Assembly (NCBI GenBank): GCA_024279935.1
Contig: JAJRQZ010000061.1
Span: forward strand, 1-35,716
DNA: 35,716 nt
Source: Bacteroidota bacterium
GTDB lineage: Bacteria; Bacteroidota; Bacteroidia; Bacteroidales; F082
Direction of reading: 5' to 3'
The notes beneath the pieces were generated by a model, which saw only the letters and a list, made by a program, of their open reading frames with translations, ran no database searches and was not told the DNA's origin. The position numbers and the translations under genes are program-made. Numbering within the stretch: position 1 is the stretch's first letter; the number at the start of each line of letters is the position of its first letter. This document shows, piece by piece, positions 1-8,581 of this stretch.

Positions 1-1
1 A

Positions 2-700
2 GAACTTTTATATCTTGAGCCATTGGCAGGAAATAATTTTGATTCATTAAGAAACTGGTACCTAACTGAACCCGTTTTAGTTGACAATGGATATTTAACT
101 GAATTGGCAAAAGAACTTGCCAATAAATGTGATGAAAAACTTGAAAACTATCAAAGTGCCATCGATTGGTACGAAAGTATTATTCAGGATCCTCCTACAC
201 TTGAAGATTCTATCTTTGCTATTATCGACCTTGAACATTTGTATTGGACAATGGGTATTGATACAACTTTAAGAAGTGCAGCTTACATTGGTAAATTGAG
301 TCTATACGTTCCTGAATCCTTTCAAAAATTAAGAAATGAAAGAGATTATCTGCTTAGTCTGCTGCACAATAACAATTCAAGTTCTTCAAATATTACAAAT
401 AATGAAGAATTAAACAATAAAATTTCTTCGTCTAATAATTGCCAGATAATAAATTTACCAAATCCGTTTAAGTCTATTACGACATTTAGGTTCAAGACAC
501 AATTTATTGGTGATTTTTATATAAAAATTTATGATCAATCAGGTAAAAATGTAAAGCAAATTGAATTATTGAATTTAAGTGCAGGTGAGCACAATATTGA
601 AATTAATTTAGATGATTTGAAGTCGGGAATATACTACTATTCATTGATGAGTAGTATTGACGGAATTATTTCATCCAATAAAATGATAATAACTAATTAA
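2..700 (+). CDS. C-terminal part of a T9SS-secreted protein, cut by the window edge
   Basis: The reading frame is open from base 2, so the 5' part lies outside the window; a TTG at 23 is probably not the real start. The visible 232 residues closely match the last part of the C1 peptidase/beta-helix protein ending at 6665: a helical segment containing DEKLENYQSAIDWYESII, a Ser/Asn-rich linker, then a type A T9SS sorting domain beginning NLPNPF and ending SSNKMIITN. The sorting domain implies export through the Sec pathway and then T9SS to the cell surface. The unseen N-terminal part may also be a peptidase, by analogy with the paralogue, but this is inference. The stop overlaps the next start as TAATG, which suggests translational coupling. 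Confidence 0.8.
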   Translation, partial: ELLYLEPLAGNNFDSLRNWYLTEPVLVDNGYLTELAKELANKCDEKLENYQSAIDWYESIIQDPPTLEDSIFAIIDLEHLYWTMGIDTTLRSAAYIGKLSLYVPESFQKLRNERDYLLSLLHNNNSSSSNITNNEELNNKISSSNNCQIINLPNPFKSITTFRFKTQFIGDFYIKIYDQSGKNVKQIELLNLSAGEHNIEINLDDLKSGIYYYSLMSSIDGIISSNKMIITN

Positions 701-729
701 TGATATCGAAATCCTACATATCGCTAATT
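668..729 (+). repeat. 62-bp gene-junction repeat, copy 1
   Basis: The repeat spans the last 33 bases of one coding sequence, the overlapping TAATG, and the first 30 bases of the next gene. It matches bases 1942-2003 with three mismatches by eye. Its first 33 bases also occur at 6633-6665, the 3' end of the C1 peptidase gene. Confidence 0.8.
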
Positions 730-1974
730 TTGGTCTTTTGGATTTTTCTTCCAACGGTGGCAAGTTCACAAATTGTTTGGGAACAAATTCCACTACCTGA
801 CTCAGTTAAAATAATTTCTTTTGAGGTAGGTGATAATGGTGCTTTATACGTTGGCGCCTATCATACTCCAAAAGGTGGTGTATATAAATCAAGTAATAAT
901 GGAGTTACATGGGAAAATATCGGACTATATGGAAAAAGTGTTTATAATTTGGAGTTTGCAAATGATAATCAATTATTTGAGACTTCATCTTCTAGAATAT
1001 TCAAATATCTTTATGACGATTTATGGGAAGAAAAGATACATATGCCTACGTGGCAAATCAAAAAGTTAAAATATCTTAATACAACATTTTTTGGAGGCGG
1101 TTATACCGGAATAATACGATCTGTTGATGAAGGTGAAAATTGGGAATCAGTATTAGAAGGTAATAGTGCAGAATTTTATTCTGATTTTTCATCAATTACA
1201 GAAGATTCGATGTGTGCTGTTTGTACAAACTGGGTTGGTGGTGGAGGTGGTGTGTATTTAAGTGGCGACAATGGTGATAATTGGACAAATATTGGTTTGG
1301 AGGACTTTTACTTAAGATCGGTGGCTGTTGACTGTACAGGAAACATACTTGCCGGTGCAATGGGGCATTTTTATACAGGTCAGGGAGGTTTGTATAGATA
1401 TAATAAGAGTATAGGCAACTGGGATACTTTACTTTATTACCCATATATTCATAGCATTGAAATTAATGAGAATAATGATATTTATTTGGGTTATAAATTA
1501 TCGGGATCATCTGATGGCGGAGGAGTAATGCACTCAGAAAATAATGGTGAGACCTGGATTTTGGATACAATTGGCATTGACAACTCAGCTGTTGATGAGA
1601 TTATTATTTCCGGCAATAATTATTTATATGCCATGGGCGGATATCCTAAATTTCGACTATATAAAAGTAGTATCCCTGTTAATGTAAATGAAAATCAAGT
1701 GATAGGTGATAAACCTTCCGTTATTTGCTACCCAAATCCTGCTACAACCAATCTAACAATAACATTTGATAATCAATACTTTACAAATAATACAATTGTG
1801 AGCTTATCTTCAATAATAGGAGAAACAGCATATAAAAAGACATTAAATAATTCTGATTTTGAAAACGGAAGTATTAGCATAGATGTAAGTAGTTTTAAAA
1901 AAGGAACTTACATTGCTTCATTGAATAATAATGGCAAAACCATTTCATCCAATAAAATAATAATAACTAATTAA
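700..1974 (+). CDS. Secreted Asp-box (BNR) beta-propeller protein with T9SS sorting domain
   Basis: The 424-residue product starts with a signal peptide (about residues 1-23, ending near VASSQ). It has repeated Asp-box motifs of the S-x-D/N-x-G-x-x-W type: SSNNGVTW, SVDEGENW, SGDNGDNW and SENNGETW. These mark blades of a sialidase/VPS10/YCF48-like beta-propeller. A type A sorting domain occupies about residues 340-424, from CYPNPATTNL to SSNKIIITN. I see no catalytic sialidase residues, so binding or adhesion is more likely than glycosidase activity. The ATG overlaps the upstream stop (TAATG), and the stop overlaps the next ATG in the same way. The gene shares its start and end sequences with its neighbours (see the repeats). 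Its substrate is unknown. Confidence 0.8.
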   Translation: MISKSYISLILVFWIFLPTVASSQIVWEQIPLPDSVKIISFEVGDNGALYVGAYHTPKGGVYKSSNNGVTWENIGLYGKSVYNLEFANDNQLFETSSSRIFKYLYDDLWEEKIHMPTWQIKKLKYLNTTFFGGGYTGIIRSVDEGENWESVLEGNSAEFYSDFSSITEDSMCAVCTNWVGGGGGVYLSGDNGDNWTNIGLEDFYLRSVAVDCTGNILAGAMGHFYTGQGGLYRYNKSIGNWDTLLYYPYIHSIEINENNDIYLGYKLSGSSDGGGVMHSENNGETWILDTIGIDNSAVDEIIISGNNYLYAMGGYPKFRLYKSSIPVNVNENQVIGDKPSVICYPNPATTNLTITFDNQYFTNNTIVSLSSIIGETAYKKTLNNSDFENGSISIDVSSFKKGTYIASLNNNGKTISSNKIIITN

Positions 1975-2003
1975 TGAGATTGAAATCCTACATATCGCTA
2001 ATT
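1942..2003 (+). repeat. 62-bp gene-junction repeat, copy 2
   Basis: This is the second copy of the junction repeat at 668-729. It again covers a sorting-domain end (encoding SSNKIIITN), the TAATG coupling site and the signal-peptide start of the following gene. Together with copy 1 it frames the gene at 700-1974 as a unit that could have arisen by tandem duplication. Confidence 0.8.
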
Positions 2004-3206
2004 ATATTAATCTCAGGGTTTCAGCCAAGGGTGTTGTCACAGGTTAATTGGCAGGAGTCTAATTTACCGGATTCAATTTCAGTTTATGGGATTGATTTTA
2101 ATGCTGAGGGGAATTATTTTATTACTACAAATAAGGGTTTATTATCTTCTGAAGATGGTTTTAATTGGGGTAATTGTAATTTAAGTATTCCATTAAATAT
2201 GATATTTATTAATGAAAATAATACAATATATACAGAATCCTTGTCAAATTATTATTGGTCTTACGATAATGGATTATCCTGGTCTGAAGGAAGTCTGGAA
2301 GGGCTAGGTTCACCACATTGCTTGTATAATTCAGGAGATAGTATAACATTTATTGGTACATGGAGTGGGGGTTTGTATAGGACGAATGATACAGGAATTA
2401 CTTGGGAGATTGTTATACACAGTTCAAATTCAGAAGTTTTTAAAGTTGTGGTAATGGATTCACAACAAACTATGTATGCCGGTTCTACAAATTATGGTCC
2501 GGATAATGAACATAAAGGAGGAATATATAAATCAGAGGATTTTGGACGTACGTGGGAACAGTTTGCACTTAATTATCATTATGTTTCAGATATTGTAATA
2601 AGTTCAGATGACAAAATGTTTGTTACCACAAGCGGTCAAAATTTTACCGGGGCTTATGGTATTTATCGCTCAGAGGACTATGGCTGGACATGGGAAATGA
2701 TTTATGATGAAAGGCAGTCGGGAACAATTGATGTGAATGAATATGATGAATTAATAGTTAGTACAATTCCGCCTTTAGCTCCAACAGCTGCTTTATTATC
2801 AACTGATAATGGTGACAATTGGGAGGATTTGATGTCGAATTTGGATTGTAATAATATAAAGGATTTAAAATTTACACCTGATAATAGGTTAATTGCAATT
2901 TGTCGTAGTGACGATAAATTATATTATACTGATCAGCAGGTTGTAACTCGTGAGATAAGGCAAAGAATTTTTTATGTTTATCCAAATCCAAGTTCCGGAG
3001 TATTTGTTGTTTATGGAGTAGGACATAACATAAAAAATATAATGTTGTATAATATAGTTCACCATACTCAAAAGAGAGTTCAATATACTCAAACTAATAA
3101 TGGAAAGATTTTTATAGACATAACAGAAGTTGATGCAGGAATTTATTTGGTAGAAATTGCACTTTCAAATAATGAATTTATAAACTTAAAAATTATTAAA
3201 AAATAA
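1974..3206 (+). CDS. Secreted Asp-box (BNR) beta-propeller protein with T9SS sorting domain, paralogue of the preceding gene
   Basis: The product is 410 residues with a signal peptide ending near VLSQ (residue 23). It carries at least five Asp-box motifs, among them SYDNGLSW, TNDTGITW, SEDFGRTW, SEDYGWTW and STDNGDNW, so it is probably a beta-propeller like the previous protein. The last 75 or so residues, from YPNPSSGVF to LKIIKK, form a type A T9SS sorting domain, but unlike its neighbours this one does not end in SSNKMIITN. The first 30 bases are nearly identical to the start of the gene at 700 (28 of 30), consistent with tandem duplication followed by divergence of the interior. It is translationally coupled to the upstream gene. 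Function beyond surface display is not evident. Confidence 0.8.
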   Translation: MRLKSYISLIILISGFQPRVLSQVNWQESNLPDSISVYGIDFNAEGNYFITTNKGLLSSEDGFNWGNCNLSIPLNMIFINENNTIYTESLSNYYWSYDNGLSWSEGSLEGLGSPHCLYNSGDSITFIGTWSGGLYRTNDTGITWEIVIHSSNSEVFKVVVMDSQQTMYAGSTNYGPDNEHKGGIYKSEDFGRTWEQFALNYHYVSDIVISSDDKMFVTTSGQNFTGAYGIYRSEDYGWTWEMIYDERQSGTIDVNEYDELIVSTIPPLAPTAALLSTDNGDNWEDLMSNLDCNNIKDLKFTPDNRLIAICRSDDKLYYTDQQVVTREIRQRIFYVYPNPSSGVFVVYGVGHNIKNIMLYNIVHHTQKRVQYTQTNNGKIFIDITEVDAGIYLVEIALSNNEFINLKIIKK

Positions 3207-3211
3207 CTGAA

Positions 3212-3682
3212 ATGAAGAACTTTTGGCTTACAATTATTCTTATGATTTATTCTACTTGTTATGCACAATTAGAAAATCTAAACCCTGATCCAAACGGAAA
3301 CCCTTGGATAAATGGAGCTGGACCAACAATAACCCCAGAATATTTGCAAACTTTAGAGGAGATTCCGGAATTTCAAAGACAATCTTTTGATTCTCCTTCT
3401 GAATTTAAAAATAATTATTTAACTGGATTTATGCCAGTTGTGTGGGGCCAAATTCATGGTGAATGTGGTCCTGCTGCAGGGGTGTATTATTGTTTTTCTT
3501 ACGAAATTAATAGATTACGAATGTTACAAGCTGATGAAAATGATCATTATTATCCAACACACTTTACTTATAATTTTTTAAAACGAGGTAGCGCAAGCAG
3601 TGGCACAAATCTTAGTTCGGTTTGGAATATTTTAAAAGATAATGGATGTCCAAGTGTTTTATCGTATGAATGTGAATCATAA
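3212..3682 (+). CDS. Papain-like (C1) peptidase, N-terminal fragment of a frameshifted gene
   Basis: This 156-residue fragment has a signal peptide (to about CYAQ, residue 19), a short propeptide-like stretch, and the first active-site segment of a papain-like peptidase. Gln80 would form the oxyanion hole and Cys85, in GECGPAAG, would be the nucleophile. The spacing Gln+5 and the CGPAAG context differ from papain (Gln+6, CWAF), so the Cys assignment is by position only. The frame ends after SVLSYECES, and the rest of the domain continues in another frame from about 3657. Removing one T from the TTTT run at 3657-3660 gives a continuous protein. The gene starts 5 bases after the upstream stop and is likely in the same operon. 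Confidence 0.7.
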   Translation: MKNFWLTIILMIYSTCYAQLENLNPDPNGNPWINGAGPTITPEYLQTLEEIPEFQRQSFDSPSEFKNNYLTGFMPVVWGQIHGECGPAAGVYYCFSYEINRLRMLQADENDHYYPTHFTYNFLKRGSASSGTNLSSVWNILKDNGCPSVLSYECES

Positions 3683-6665
3683 TGAAAGTTATACATATTG
3701 GATGAGTGGATATGACAAGTATTATAATGCAATGCAAAACCGTGCAGACTATGATGAAAAAATAACGACAAATTTAGATCCGCTTACTGCGCTTGAAAAT
3801 ATTAAACAATGGTTGTTTGATCATAATGAATCAGGATCTGATTATGGTGGAACGGCTTGCTTTCTTACTAATATGAATGGAATTATTTATTCGGAAATAG
3901 GATATTTACCTGAATATGAAGAGTATTATAGAAGAACAAAAGTTGTAGGATATCTGAATCCTTTTGATGAAAATCATTATCTTACAATAGTAGGTTATGA
4001 TGATAATGTTCCATGTTTTGATTACGATGGTTCTGGTACATATGTTAATGATGATTATGATGGAAATGGTTATATTGATTTAGATGAATATGAAAAAGGG
4101 GCTTTTATTGTTGTAAATAGTTGGTCGGAAGGTTACTACAATAATTATAATGATAAAGGATTTATTTACCTACCTTACAAATTTTTAAATTATAATAGTT
4201 TACTTATTGAGGACATGTTACATTTGTTATATGTAAAAGATACTTACAATCCGGAAATTGTTCTAAAAGTAAAAATGGAGCATCCTAATCGCAGTCGAAT
4301 AAAATTAGGATGTGATTTTAATCAAAAAGCAAATGATCCACTTCTTGAAGATTGGTATCCAAATTATGTTTTTAGAGCATTTAGTTTTAATGGGGGTAAC
4401 AACCCGATGAGAGGAGACGGTAATAATGTTCCAATTGAATTAGCATTAGACTATAGTTATTTTAATAAAGATAATGATGTTGGAATGGTATTGTTTGAAG
4501 TACATCAAAGCGGTGGTAATCCACAAGGAGAAGTTTTAGAGTTTTCAATGATTGATTATCGATGGGGAGAGGAGTTTCAAGTGGATTGCCCCATAGAAAA
4601 TGGGACACTAAATATTGGTAATAACTGGTTTGGTATAAATTATGACTTAATAGTTCCTGGAGACGACCAGATCATAGACGCTGTTAAAATAATTAATAGT
4701 GATATGGTATCACGGTTTAGCCCCATTGTTACCGGTAATGGTAGTTTGGTTATTTCAGGATCTGAAAATGATGAAGACAGAGTTAATATAGATATGTATA
4801 ACAGTACAATATTTATAGATAAAGGGTGTCAATTAAGTCTAGGAGATAGAGTTAAATTTACAGCGAAACAAGGAGAAAATTATATCGTTATTAATGGGGA
4901 TATATCTTACAAAGAGGGCTATAAGATTGCAGAATATCTTGATTTTGAGGCTGAGGATGGAAGTAGTTTAGAAATTCACTTTAATGGAGATCAAATTATA
5001 GAACTTAGTAATGCAGGCTTTAAAAACATCACAATAAAGAGCAAATTACCTGATATTAGATTCACAAATTGTGTTTTTAATAATAGCGTTCTCAATCAAC
5101 AACAAAACAATTTAAGTGTTGATGCATGTAGTTTTAATTTTTCTTCAATAGTTGCAAAAAACCCATCTTCTCAGCCAATATTAATTAATAACAATGTAAC
5201 AATTACGAACTCAACTTTCTCGTCACCAAACGAGAATTCTAATTCAATATTGGAAATTTACGGTTATGAAAACTTTTTCGTTGACAATAATGAGTTTAAT
5301 TGCATTTTATATAATGAACCTGAACTTTATAACAATGCTATAGTGATTAATTTTTCAGGTAGTTCAGAAGGTGATAATATTATCTCTAATAATATAATAA
5401 AGAATGCCATAAATAGCAATATTCAAGGAATGAGTGGAATACAGTTATACTCGAGCAATGCTATTATTACTATGAATGATATTCACGATAACTCAATTGG
5501 AATAAACAGTTTAAATAATAGCCAGGTTGAAATTGTAGGTTATAAGTTAGCAACCGTTGAAGAAGAAACACAACAAATTAACAATAATATAGATTACCAA
5601 TTATTTGCCTCTACAAATGCCTTTCCTGAATTGTTTATATGGAATTCCGTTTACGGGGGATTCTTTGATGGTGAGTGTTATATAAAGCATGATATTGATA
5701 TTCCAATAATGGTTTTAAATGAAAATGTTGCATGGAATTATTGGGGTGATAATTTCAATAAAGACATAAACTTATGTCCGTCAAATCATTATGACTACAC
5801 ACCTGTTTGGCAACTATCTTCCTCAGCGCCGGAATTCTCAGATGCTCAACTTTTATATAATGAAGCACAATCATATATTATTGATAGTAGTTATAATTTG
5901 GCTAAACTTACATTTAAACAGATAGTTAACACTTACCCCATGCATTCTCAGGCAAAGCAATCAATGAAAGAATTATTATATCTCGAACCATTATGCAATA
6001 ATAACTTTGAGGTTTTGAAAAATTGGTACTTATCTGATTCAACAATTGTTGAATATACTGAATTAGAGGAATTAGGTAAAGAACTTGTCGTTAAATGTGA
6101 CGAAAAACTTGAAAACTTTCAAAGTGCTATCGATTGGTACGAAAGTATTATTCAGGATCCTCCTACACTTGAAGATTCTGTTTTTGCGATAATAGATCTT
6201 GAACATTTATATTGGACTATGGGAATTGATACAACATTAAGAAGTGCCAGTTACGTTGGTAAATTAAGTCAATTTGTTCCTGAATCTTTTCAAAAATTAA
6301 GAAATGAAAGAGATTATCTGCTTAGTCTGCTACATAAAAACAATTCAAGTTCTTCAAATATTACAAATAATGAAGAATTAAACAATCAAATTTCTTCGTC
6401 TAATAATTGCCAGATAATAAATTTACCTAATCCGTTTAATTCAATTACGACATTTAGGTTCAATACGCAGTTAAGAGGAGATTTTTATATAAAAATTTAT
6501 GATCAAAACGGTAATAACGTAAAAACTATTAATTTTATGAACTTATTTGTGGGTGAACACAACTTTAGAATAAATATGGATGATTTGAGGTCTGGAATTT
6601 ATTATTATTCACTAAATAGTGTTTCAGGAATTATTTCATCCAATAAAATGATAATAACTAATTAA
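3642..6665 (+). CDS. C1 peptidase C-terminal part with EF-hand loops, beta-helix and T9SS sorting domain (frameshifted from 3212)
   Basis: The 1007-residue frame is really the continuation of the gene starting at 3212; its own ATG at 3642 lies inside the peptidase domain. In order it holds: the rest of the C1 fold with the catalytic His in NHYLTIVGYDD (codon 3975) and Asn in VVNSWSEG (codon 4116); an EF-hand loop, DYDGNGYIDLDE (4053-4088), between them; a parallel beta-helix-like stretch of Asn-rich repeats (about 4700-5560, for example ISNNIIKNAINSN); a helical segment (about 5850-6330); and a type A T9SS sorting domain (about 6400-6665). The intact protein would be about 1150 residues, surface-exposed or released. 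From 5970 onward it is nearly identical to the gene at bases 2-700. It ends 11 bases before actC. Confidence 0.75.
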   Translation: MDVQVFYRMNVNHNESYTYWMSGYDKYYNAMQNRADYDEKITTNLDPLTALENIKQWLFDHNESGSDYGGTACFLTNMNGIIYSEIGYLPEYEEYYRRTKVVGYLNPFDENHYLTIVGYDDNVPCFDYDGSGTYVNDDYDGNGYIDLDEYEKGAFIVVNSWSEGYYNNYNDKGFIYLPYKFLNYNSLLIEDMLHLLYVKDTYNPEIVLKVKMEHPNRSRIKLGCDFNQKANDPLLEDWYPNYVFRAFSFNGGNNPMRGDGNNVPIELALDYSYFNKDNDVGMVLFEVHQSGGNPQGEVLEFSMIDYRWGEEFQVDCPIENGTLNIGNNWFGINYDLIVPGDDQIIDAVKIINSDMVSRFSPIVTGNGSLVISGSENDEDRVNIDMYNSTIFIDKGCQLSLGDRVKFTAKQGENYIVINGDISYKEGYKIAEYLDFEAEDGSSLEIHFNGDQIIELSNAGFKNITIKSKLPDIRFTNCVFNNSVLNQQQNNLSVDACSFNFSSIVAKNPSSQPILINNNVTITNSTFSSPNENSNSILEIYGYENFFVDNNEFNCILYNEPELYNNAIVINFSGSSEGDNIISNNIIKNAINSNIQGMSGIQLYSSNAIITMNDIHDNSIGINSLNNSQVEIVGYKLATVEEETQQINNNIDYQLFASTNAFPELFIWNSVYGGFFDGECYIKHDIDIPIMVLNENVAWNYWGDNFNKDINLCPSNHYDYTPVWQLSSSAPEFSDAQLLYNEAQSYIIDSSYNLAKLTFKQIVNTYPMHSQAKQSMKELLYLEPLCNNNFEVLKNWYLSDSTIVEYTELEELGKELVVKCDEKLENFQSAIDWYESIIQDPPTLEDSVFAIIDLEHLYWTMGIDTTLRSASYVGKLSQFVPESFQKLRNERDYLLSLLHKNNSSSSNITNNEELNNQISSSNNCQIINLPNPFNSITTFRFNTQLRGDFYIKIYDQNGNNVKTINFMNLFVGEHNFRINMDDLRSGIYYYSLNSVSGIISSNKMIITN
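5970..6665 (+). repeat. Direct repeat, second copy of bases 2-700
   Basis: Bases 5970-6665 align with bases 2-700 over the whole length with one three-base length difference. Some stretches are almost identical (for example around 6094-6180 against 129-212). Both copies encode the C-terminal third of a T9SS protein. Two such copies in direct orientation about 5.97 kb apart could recombine and delete or amplify the three genes between them. Confidence 0.75.
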
Positions 6666-6676
6666 TTTAATACAAA

Positions 6677-8053
6677 ATGTACAATACCAGAGTCAGAGGA
6701 GTATTAATAAAAGGCAACAAATCGTATAGCGACATCACACATGACGTATTAAGACCTATGAACGAAAAAACACCCTTATGGTGGTGGGTTGCCGCATTTT
6801 TGGCCTCGGGTGCCTTGTTTTGGGGCGTATGGGGTTTTTATAACACCATAAGCACCGGTATCGGGGCCTGGGGGCTTAACAACAATGTTGCCTGGGGATG
6901 GGCTATCATCAACTTTGTATGGTGGATAGGTATCGGCCATGCCGGAACCGCGTTCTCCATCTTCCTATTGATAGTTAGGCAAAAGTGGCGTACCTCCATC
7001 AACCGTGCCGCCGAGGCCATGACAATTTTCGCCGTTATGGCAGCAGGTTTATTCCCCCTTATCCACATGGGCAGGATTTGGGACGGCTTTTTTATATTCC
7101 CTTATTGGAATACAAGAGGTCCGCTTTGGGACAACTTCAACTCACCACTTTTCTGGGACGTCGTGGCGATATCAACATATTTCATGGCAAGCTTCGCTTT
7201 CTGGTATATTGGTATGATACCTGATTTCGCAACTATCAGGGAGAGAACGACTTCCAAGATGAAACAAAAAATATACGGGATACTCAGTTTCGGGTGGATA
7301 GGCAGCGCAAAAGGCTGGCTGCGCTTCGAGACCGCCGCGGTACTGCTTGGCGGAATGGCAGCACCTCTTGTTGTTTCCGTACACTCCATAGTATCCATGG
7401 ACTTTTCCGTTTCAGTAGTGCCGGGATGGCATACGACAATATTCCCGCCTTATTTTGTGGTCGGCGCCATATTTTCCGGCTTCGGCATGGTGCTCACGCT
7501 CATGATAATCCTCAGGAAAGTTTATAGGTTTAAAGATATAGTTACCGATGCCCACTTCGATGCCGTTGCACGTATCCTTACCTTTATTTCGTTGATAATG
7601 GGAACAGCATACTTAACCGAGCTGTTCATGGCATGGTATTCAGGAAACGAATACGAATTGTTTACTTTCATGAAGAACAGGGTAACAGGTGATTATAAAT
7701 TCGCCTACTGGACGATGCTCACCTGCAACGCCTTCATCCCCCAACTGTTCTGGTTCAAGAAAATAAGAAAGAATATAACTATGGTATTCATAATCTCTAT
7801 ATTTATAAATATAGGAATGTGGTTCGAGCGTTATGTAATTGTCGTTACATCGCTTTCAAAGGATTCCCTTCCAGCAACCTGGGCGACCTACTCGCCGACG
7901 ATAACCGAGATCTCCATATTTGTCGGGACCATCGGCTTGTTCTTAATGGGAGTGCTGATGTTCTTCCGCTTTGTGCCGACAATCGCCATAAGCGAGGTCA
8001 AAGGTGTATTAAAAGAAACTACAACATTAAAATCGTTTACCGATGAGGACTAA
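6677..8053 (+). CDS. actC: Alternative complex III membrane subunit ActC (NrfD/PsrC family)
   Basis: ActC is a multi-spanning quinol-interacting subunit of alternative complex III, which oxidises menaquinol and reduces cytochrome c or an oxidase. The 458-residue product has about ten membrane segments and family-typical sequence: WWIGIGHAGTAFS, INRAAEAMTIFAV, GLFPLIHMGR, and PGWHTTIFPPYFVVGAIFSG. The N-terminus (VRGVLIKGNKSYSDITHDV) resembles the usual ActC start, so the gene looks complete. It overlaps actD by 11 bases. Base composition rises sharply at its start compared with the upstream block. The pentahaem (actA) and iron-sulfur (actB) genes that normally precede it are absent here. Confidence 0.93.
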   Translation: MYNTRVRGVLIKGNKSYSDITHDVLRPMNEKTPLWWWVAAFLASGALFWGVWGFYNTISTGIGAWGLNNNVAWGWAIINFVWWIGIGHAGTAFSIFLLIVRQKWRTSINRAAEAMTIFAVMAAGLFPLIHMGRIWDGFFIFPYWNTRGPLWDNFNSPLFWDVVAISTYFMASFAFWYIGMIPDFATIRERTTSKMKQKIYGILSFGWIGSAKGWLRFETAAVLLGGMAAPLVVSVHSIVSMDFSVSVVPGWHTTIFPPYFVVGAIFSGFGMVLTLMIILRKVYRFKDIVTDAHFDAVARILTFISLIMGTAYLTELFMAWYSGNEYELFTFMKNRVTGDYKFAYWTMLTCNAFIPQLFWFKKIRKNITMVFIISIFINIGMWFERYVIVVTSLSKDSLPATWATYSPTITEISIFVGTIGLFLMGVLMFFRFVPTIAISEVKGVLKETTTLKSFTDED

Positions 8054-8570
8054 TATTATAGGAATATACGAAGACGAGGAAGTTGTGCTGAAAGCAGTTG
8101 ACAAACTTCAGGAAAACGGCGTTACCGTCGCCGATGTGATGTCGCCATTCCCCATTCACGGGATATTCGAAAGGCTAAAACTAACAACAAGGCTGCCGTT
8201 GGCAACCTTTCTTTACGGGACAGCGGGTGCTATTACCATGTTCGCCTTCCTTTATTGGTCTTCCGTAATAAATTATCCCTTAAAGTTCGGGGGGAAACCC
8301 CTTAATACACTGTCGTTTATAATCATCATCTTCGTTCTGACGATAAACATAGGAACGCTGTTCACCTTCCTCACATATTTTGTCCGCGACAAACTTTATC
8401 CGGGCAAACAGGTAACTCTCCCCGTTCCGGAGACGACCAACGACAAATTCGTCATCGTTGTCAGCAAGACCGAGAACATGACCGAGGGTGATGTATCGAA
8501 CATCAATAAAATAATGAAAGAATCGGGAGCCATCGAAATCAAGGAATCCGATGTAAACTATAATTCGTAA
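8043..8570 (+). CDS. actD: Alternative complex III subunit ActD (DUF3341)
   Basis: The 175-residue product has a soluble N-terminal ferredoxin-like part (IIGIYEDEEVVLKAV), then two membrane segments (about residues 55-75 and 95-120), then a short C-terminal domain. This is the DUF3341 architecture of ActD, a structural subunit that packs against ActC in alternative complex III. The conserved SPFPIHG motif is present at residues 39-45. The ATG lies inside the 3' end of actC, so the two are translationally coupled, and actE follows after 11 bases. Confidence 0.92.
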   Translation: MRTNIIGIYEDEEVVLKAVDKLQENGVTVADVMSPFPIHGIFERLKLTTRLPLATFLYGTAGAITMFAFLYWSSVINYPLKFGGKPLNTLSFIIIIFVLTINIGTLFTFLTYFVRDKLYPGKQVTLPVPETTNDKFVIVVSKTENMTEGDVSNINKIMKESGAIEIKESDVNYNS

Positions 8571-8581
8571 AAAAAGGAAAA

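Noticed and set aside
7102-7398. 98-codon minus-strand frame within actC
   Set aside because: Shadow of a strongly supported gene; no conserved features.
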